Shown piece after piece: positions 59,279 to 64,000 of a DNA stretch of 64,000 nucleotides. The position numbers were made by a program, and so were the translations under genes. Source of the stretch: Polytrichum commune (Eukaryota; Streptophyta; Polytrichopsida; Polytrichales; Polytrichaceae); assembly GCA_950295325.1 (NCBI GenBank), contig OX485803.1, forward strand, positions 10,168,001-10,232,000. The letters run 5' to 3'. The number at the start of each line of letters is the position of its first letter. Position 1 is the stretch's first letter. The notes beneath the pieces were generated by a model. It was not told the origin of the DNA, made no database searches, and saw nothing but the letters and a program-made list of their open reading frames with translations.

Positions 59279-62200
59279 CTAATATGGGTGGGTGTTACTT
59301 GATGTTACCTGATCCAGAGATGCAATCTCTTCAGGCACGTCCGCATTGCCGGATATCTCAGGGTGTCCTTCCTCGACGTCCTCCATAGCTTGCACTGGCA
59401 CTTCCTCGTTGGTGGGTTCTACAGGGTCATCAATTACAGGTGTCTGTGTCGTTTTTTTCGGCACTTCGAGAATGTCCTCAATTATAGACGCGATAATGAT
59501 TTCAGAGCTGGGAGGCACTGCTTCTACGTCTGTGACTGCATCAGTCGCAACATCCTCGGAGACGTCGCTCGGGACAGGAATCGCGGACGCCACACGCATG
59601 TCCGCACCGCCCACCGCGCTGATAACTGGGGTGGGAGCTTGTTTCTGTGCCACCATCACCAGATCCTCCGTCGTTGACGTCAATGCCGAAATATCGAGCA
59701 TCTTCGCAGACGATGAAGGCTCCGTCATGCTATCAATGTTAGTCGGATGTTTCTGACTCTGATTCTGAAGAATCATTCGCATCATGTCCTCCATGCGCTT
59801 GTTTGAGGCTGCCACATTCTCTCCAAGGCGTGTGACGCTGCCCTCCAAATCCGTCACTCGAGTGCGCATCGACTCCATTTCCGAGCCATGATCGGGACGC
59901 GCTCGGCGCTTTTCCTCCTGTATGCATTGGTACTCTTTGGCAACCTCGGCGTCAACCTCCGCATCGTACGGTGCCCTGTTGTTCAACATCGCCTGCATGG
60001 CACATTAAAGTCATTACGGATGAAAGGGGACGTCGACAACAATGCGTTCCAACAGGTGCAGGTCCCGTGACGCCTTTGGAAGTGCCATGATTAATATCGA
60101 ACATTAACTCAAACAACTAGAGTTACATTGCCGGCTCATCGGACGTCTAAGTAAACGTGTTGGATGGCATCTGTTGTCGACATTGACATTGTAGGGGATA
60201 AGGGCTATCACAGAGTTATAAAGAGAATTGCAAAATTGTCAGCCATGTCAACATAGATATAGTGACACTCTTACCAGACGGGAGACGACCTCCCTTTCAA
60301 TAGCTTTCAATTGAGCTGTGGTCGATCCTTTCCCTTTTGAAATTGAGCGCATGTGCTGAGACTTCAAATGTGCAGCCTCGGTGGCGCGCATACCTACAAG
60401 TGTTTTCCAATGCTCTGCACCCACATCGACTGGTTTACCCGCATTGTTGTCTATGAGCTGGTTTAACCTCCACCGGGTGTTGATGAGTACCTTTGTTATA
60501 ATAGGCCGCATCTACTTCTCGCACACTTTGTTACAATGCCCACACATCTCCCAGTCTGCATGCCGGACACACACGTCAATGCCATCACATTCACTTCACA
60601 AGCGACCAACACTGGGTGCCCACACTACACCCACGTTAGAAAGGGTACAAACCAGTATGTTACCACAAGAGAGAAAATTGATATCATCGACGTCCCTATG
60701 GACGTCGATAGCGATTGTCGAGCGTTTTAGTACACATGTCCACAAAAACGCACGGACGTCCTGTTCGGCATCCATTCACAGATTGTCAGCATGACACTCT
60801 GCGCTAAATACATGTCCACCCTGACGTCAGCGAGAATGTCATGCCTGCCTACATAGACATACACCCTGTTGCTCATGTCCAGAATGATGTTTGGTTGCAC
60901 TTAAAATGTTAGATTCGGGTTTCACATCGCAAATTAACGCGACACATGCATGCCAAAAAATTGATGTGCAAACCTTACCTGTGTATAGGCGTTTGAATAA
61001 TCGCTTCCTCTCGTGCCGTGGCTGGCTTTCCCATCCCGTCGTGGGATCCAGGTCCTTTGCATACTTCTTGATGTCGGCGCACAGGACAGCCTTCATGGCG
61101 CCAAAAGGCTGCCCTTGCGCATCCAGCTCCACACGTTTCTTCAAGGCAGTGCTCCCCCCTCCCTTACGTGTTGGTAGTGGATGTGATGTTTCAATCCCAT
61201 CACTGTTCTCCTGATCGCCGTCTGATTCCGTGCCCGAGTTGGTTGCGTATCCTCGGCTACAACAACCACATTCCACAACAACATGGTCTAATGTTTGAGT
61301 CGTCCTACCTAAACCATCTTGAAATGGGTTCTTAAAGACTGCAGATTTGTTTTCTTGGTTTTCCAGCTGCAATTTCAAGACTTTGGGGGCATGTTATATA
61401 CCGCTGGAAAGATATTTTCAATACCTTTCCAACGATATATAACATGCCCCCAAATTCTTAAAATTTCAGCTGTAAAACCCACAAAACAAATCTGCAGTCT
61501 TTTAGTGACTGCAGATCAGGGTGGTCAAAAGCTCATGGTCCCATAACCGTCGTCAAAACCCCAAGTTGCAGGTATAAAGGAAAAAATTCATGGAGCTCCA
61601 GGGAGCTGGAGCGTGGCGTGGTTTGTGTTTGTGTCTGTGTCTGTGTCTAGCATAGCATAGCATAGCATCAACACCAGGAAGAGGTCAGGATAGGAGGAGA
61701 AAGACCCACTTACCTCCAGGATTGCTCCGGCACGTCCTCAGCCGCATCCTCCGATGATGATGATACCTCGATTATGCGGCAACGTCTTGCCGGGGTGAGC
61801 CACGCCTTCCAGCCACATGCCGCGGGTCCTCTCTAGCCTTGGATCGCCGCTCTCCAGCTGCGCGCCTGTGTTCTACCAATGTTGCTGGAGACATCTCCTT
61901 GCGCTTCCAAGTGCGATCCCGTGTCCGCAACATCTTGGATACCCAAAAGCAACACAGCGCGTCGGAAAAGCAACACAAGGGCGTGGGAAGGCAGCGCAGC
62001 GCCGTAGGGAAAGCAACACATCGGCGTTGCAGCAGACACCACAATGGAGACTAGCGGACGTAGGTAAGAGGATCTATGCACCTCGGCATCGGAGAAGACC
62101 TATGGCCGACTGTGACCCTATGCCCAACCCACTAGAGGCCGTACATGCACCTAAAACCGGGGGCTGCCGCGTGTCCGCATGCGGGCTTCCCAGTGCCAGT

Positions 62201-62590
62201 GGCCGAGAGCGGCGAAAAATTTCGCCGCACAGCAAAATTTGAACTTGACCGTGACCTAAATTGTGATGCATGCATATGAGATGGAAGATTTACCTGTTTT
62301 GGAACTGGGTTGATAGCGATGCTCGATGACTCAGTGGGTGTTGTGAAATTTTCACTCCCAAAGAAGTTGAGCAAGCGTAAGCGGCGGCGACGGTGTGCAC
62401 GTTGGGTTCTTTGAATTGTGTTGGGTTTTTGGGATGGCATCATTGCATTCTTCTCTTCGCATTCAAACACCAAAGTGGACAACACTGCAGCGGCCTCGGA
62501 GTCATCCGCATCCACCCTTTGCGGATGTTGTGATGTGTCTATAAAACGGACAACCCTACCAGGCTTTCGTGTTGAACGCGACACCGCCAT
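59279..62590 (-). CDS. CACTA TnpA-like accessory protein (Transposase_24-like), several exons
   Basis: Exons I can support (complement): 62294..62590 from the ATG at 62590 (MAVSRSTRKPGRVVRFIDTS), 60979..61366, 60275..60555 and 59279..59992. Phases agree (0, 1, 0). An extra exon near 61724-61836 is possible. The core reads KKRVELDAQGQPFGAMKAVL and GWESQPRHERKRLFKRLYTG, then WRLNQLIDNN, EHWKTLVGMRATEAAHLKSQ and HMRSISKGKGSTTAQLKAIE, the pattern of plant Ptta/En-Spm Transposase_24 proteins. The last exon has a coiled coil (EMESMRTRVTDLEGSVTRLG) and an acidic tail. An in-frame TAG at 60512-60514 breaks the model unless the exon starts elsewhere, so this copy may be dead. These proteins are thought to bind element ends. 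Confidence 0.6.
61335..61503. repeat. Foldback (long inverted repeat) in the TnpA-like gene
   Basis: Left arm 61335-61411 and right arm 61425-61503 are imperfect inverted copies about 77 bp long separated by 13 bp. Matched words include GGGGGCATGTTATATA with TATATAACATGCCCCC, and AAGACTGCAGATTTGTTTT with AAAACAAATCTGCAGTCTT. The left arm contains the acceptor and first codons of the 61366 exon. Confidence 0.88.
61624..61668. repeat. Microsatellites (TGTGTC)n and (AGCAT)n
   Basis: TGTGTTTGTGTCTGTGTCTG runs into TAGCATAGCATAGCATAGCA, two adjacent short simple repeats. Confidence 0.8.
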
Positions 62591-63297
62591 GCTGCTAAGG
62601 GATGTTCAAGCAATGAGCGTACAAAGGTGAAGCCGCAACACTTAGGGTTTAGAGAATGTCGGCGAGCCTTCTCAGGGTCCTCTGGGGCATCCACTACCTG
62701 GAATACCCTCTGGGACACGTGGGAAAAGGTCAGTTACATTGTTTTTTTACTGGCGTCGTAGATACCAGTGTTTTCTTGGACGTCATGTAAGACACCCAAT
62801 GCGACATGTGCTTAATTCGAACACTGTGCGCTCCCCATTGTGTGCGGGAATGAAAGATCCAGGTCATCAACGTGACCATTGTGGTTTCGATGTTATGCAG
62901 CAGTCAAATCCCTCACGTGGGTGTATATGGAACACACTGTCGTGTAGTGTGTGACCTTCATTTTGGTGTCCAGGAAGATGTCACAATTGACGCCGACAGA
63001 TCAACAGCAATGTCCCCATGGACATTCTCAGTGACATCCACCCTGGAAGAGACACTCCGCATAGTGTCAACGAATGGTGTCCAGGAAGATGTCACAATTG
63101 ACGCCGACAGATCAACAGCAATGTCCCCATGGACATTCTCAGTGACATCCACCCTGGAAGAAACACTCCGCATAGTGTCAACGAATGGTGTCCTATGTTT
63201 ATATCAATGCTCATGCGTAACACGACCACGCGGAAGCGCTGCAGGGTGTGTAACATCGGCCCAGTGAGGTAACATCTTCCAATTCGGAACACGCAAC
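62591..63297. promoter_or_regulatory. Divergent intergenic region of the CACTA element
   Basis: Lies between the TnpA-like start (minus) and the TNP2-like start (plus), so it should hold both promoters or a shared one. It contains a 111-bp tandem duplication. No TATA box was singled out with confidence. Confidence 0.4.
62965..63186. repeat. Two tandem 111-bp units
   Basis: GGTGTCCAGGAAGATGTCAC starts at 62965 and 63076, and a third GGTGTCC begins at 63187. The two units are nearly identical. Because 111 is a multiple of three, both strands stay open across them (for example GVQEDVTIDADRSTAMSPW on the plus strand), but no protein family fits. Confidence 0.92.
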
Positions 63298-64000
63298 ATG
63301 GGTTTGGCTGTGCGTCGTGGTGCAACCATTCATTTGACGGACTATGGACGCACACTTCGTCACGTGCCAATAGGGGATTTGATACTTCACACAGAGCTCC
63401 GCGTGGCAACAGAGAACAATGTGCACACATTTAGATGTCCTTGCAAAGACTGCAAGGGTGGACGCAGAAAAACCATACAAGTTATACGGCAACACCACGT
63501 GGCAGTTGGCCGTGATCCATTTCTAACCAAGTCTTTACTAGGCGGTGACCCCGTCGATGGATACCCACCGTCTGGAATGTGGGTGGAGGACGTCTGTTGT
63601 GACAACGACGTTGTAGAAGACATCCTTTCGAACACATTACCTGAACCCGTGGACGCCGACAACGGGGCACTTCCCCCACCCCTCCTGGATGAATTCCATG
63701 AAGTTGAACGTCAGGTGCTGGAGGCACTGGGCAGAGGGGATGCACTCCACGAAGAGGCCGTAGCTGAAGGACGTTTGCATATGGAGAACGAGGAAGACGG
63801 CGACATCGAAGATGAATTGGATGGTTTGTATACGGAAGCCACGACTCCAGTGTACCCGGGTTCAAAAATGAGTGTTGTATCCGCCACGATCATCATAATG
63901 AACATGTGCTCGGTGTTCCATGTGAGCAATACATTTACCGATGAGTTGTTCCGATTTTTGTCTGGAGACTTGTTACCAATGCCCAACAAGTTGCCCAAAA
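63298..64000 (+). CDS. TNP2-like CACTA transposase, 5' part, cut by the window end
   Basis: The frame from the ATG at 63298 (MGLAVRRGATIHLTDYG) stays open for 234 codons to the end. Residues 50-100 or so have FRCPCKDCKGGRRKTIQVIR and PPSGMWVEDV, the transposon-associated Cys-rich domain at the start of plant TNP2 proteins. An acidic spacer (HMENEEDGDIEDELDGLY) follows, then YPGSKMSVVSATIIIMNMCS and LFRFLSGDLLPMPNKLPK, the start of the transposase family 21/TNP2 domain. The catalytic part lies beyond the window. No stop or frameshift is seen in the visible part. It catalyses excision and integration of the element, if intact. Confidence 0.85.
   Translation, partial: MGLAVRRGATIHLTDYGRTLRHVPIGDLILHTELRVATENNVHTFRCPCKDCKGGRRKTIQVIRQHHVAVGRDPFLTKSLLGGDPVDGYPPSGMWVEDVCCDNDVVEDILSNTLPEPVDADNGALPPPLLDEFHEVERQVLEALGRGDALHEEAVAEGRLHMENEEDGDIEDELDGLYTEATTPVYPGSKMSVVSATIIIMNMCSVFHVSNTFTDELFRFLSGDLLPMPNKLPK

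Larger units (their letters stand above)
57711..64000. mobile_element. CACTA (En/Spm) transposon, left part, runs off the window
   Basis: The end CACTATAAGAAAATCC is the plant CACTA terminal motif (usual form CACTACAAGAAA). The next 450 bp are packed with subterminal TGACGTGG/CACGTC-type words, as expected for TnpA binding sites. The interior has a TnpA-like gene on the minus strand and a TNP2-like transposase on the plus strand. Base composition is much richer in GC and CpG than in the flanks. The right terminal repeat lies outside. Confidence 0.88.

Noticed and set aside
62872-63267. A 131-residue frame across the 111-bp duplication as a real repeat protein
   Set aside because: The frame is open because the unit length is a multiple of three. 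The reverse strand is open as well, and it lies just upstream of the TNP2-like start.

Overview
This is plant nuclear DNA. The evidence is a minus-strand gene cluster with clearly plant-type products (a cytosolic SOUL/heme-binding-like protein, the replication licensing ATPase CDC6, and an MBD10/11-type methyl-CpG-binding-domain protein), many GT-AG introns, a chromodomain Ty3/gypsy retroelement primed by initiator tRNA-Met, a tRNA-derived SINE, and hAT, pogo-like and CACTA DNA transposons. The clade cannot be fixed from sequence alone. The fairly short introns and the divergence from flowering-plant proteins make a non-flowering land plant plausible, but this is inference. Layout: about 1-18 kb is the gene-bearing part, with all genes on the minus strand. 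They are SOUL (1.26-2.47 kb), a possible tiny organelle-targeted protein gene (5.54-6.17 kb), CDC6 (6.70-13.06 kb, 15 exons recognised) and the MBD protein (14.10-17.36 kb, 4 exons). I joined exons by hand from splice sites, reading phase and family conservation. Transcription would run MBD, then CDC6, then the small gene, then SOUL. About 18-49 kb is AT-rich, repeat-dominated DNA with no intact gene that I recognise. It holds several decayed or non-autonomous elements: an LTR with a tRNA-Met-type primer site at 22.8 kb, a minus-strand LTR element with a tRNA-Asp-type primer site at 29.36 kb, a SINE with a 14-bp target duplication, an hAT element with an 8-bp target duplication, a pogo-like MITE with TA duplications, and a GAAGAC-rich block. 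A family of about 20-bp near-perfect palindromes (type CATYGGGAGNNCTCCCRATG) recurs from 23 to 43 kb, often inside short open frames. It is the least explained signal here. About 45.5-64 kb is a nest of transposons. A chromovirus (49.32-57.7 kb) has its gag split by a reverse-oriented LTR-type repeat that is related to another copy at 45.6-47.1 kb. Its 3' LTR is interrupted at 57,711 by a CACTA element that runs off the window. The CACTA element carries a TnpA-like gene on the minus strand and the 5' part of a TNP2-like transposase gene on the plus strand, pointing away from each other. The three main cellular genes have separate known roles (tetrapyrrole or other ligand binding, origin licensing, methylated-DNA binding). 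Nothing in the sequence shows that they form one pathway.
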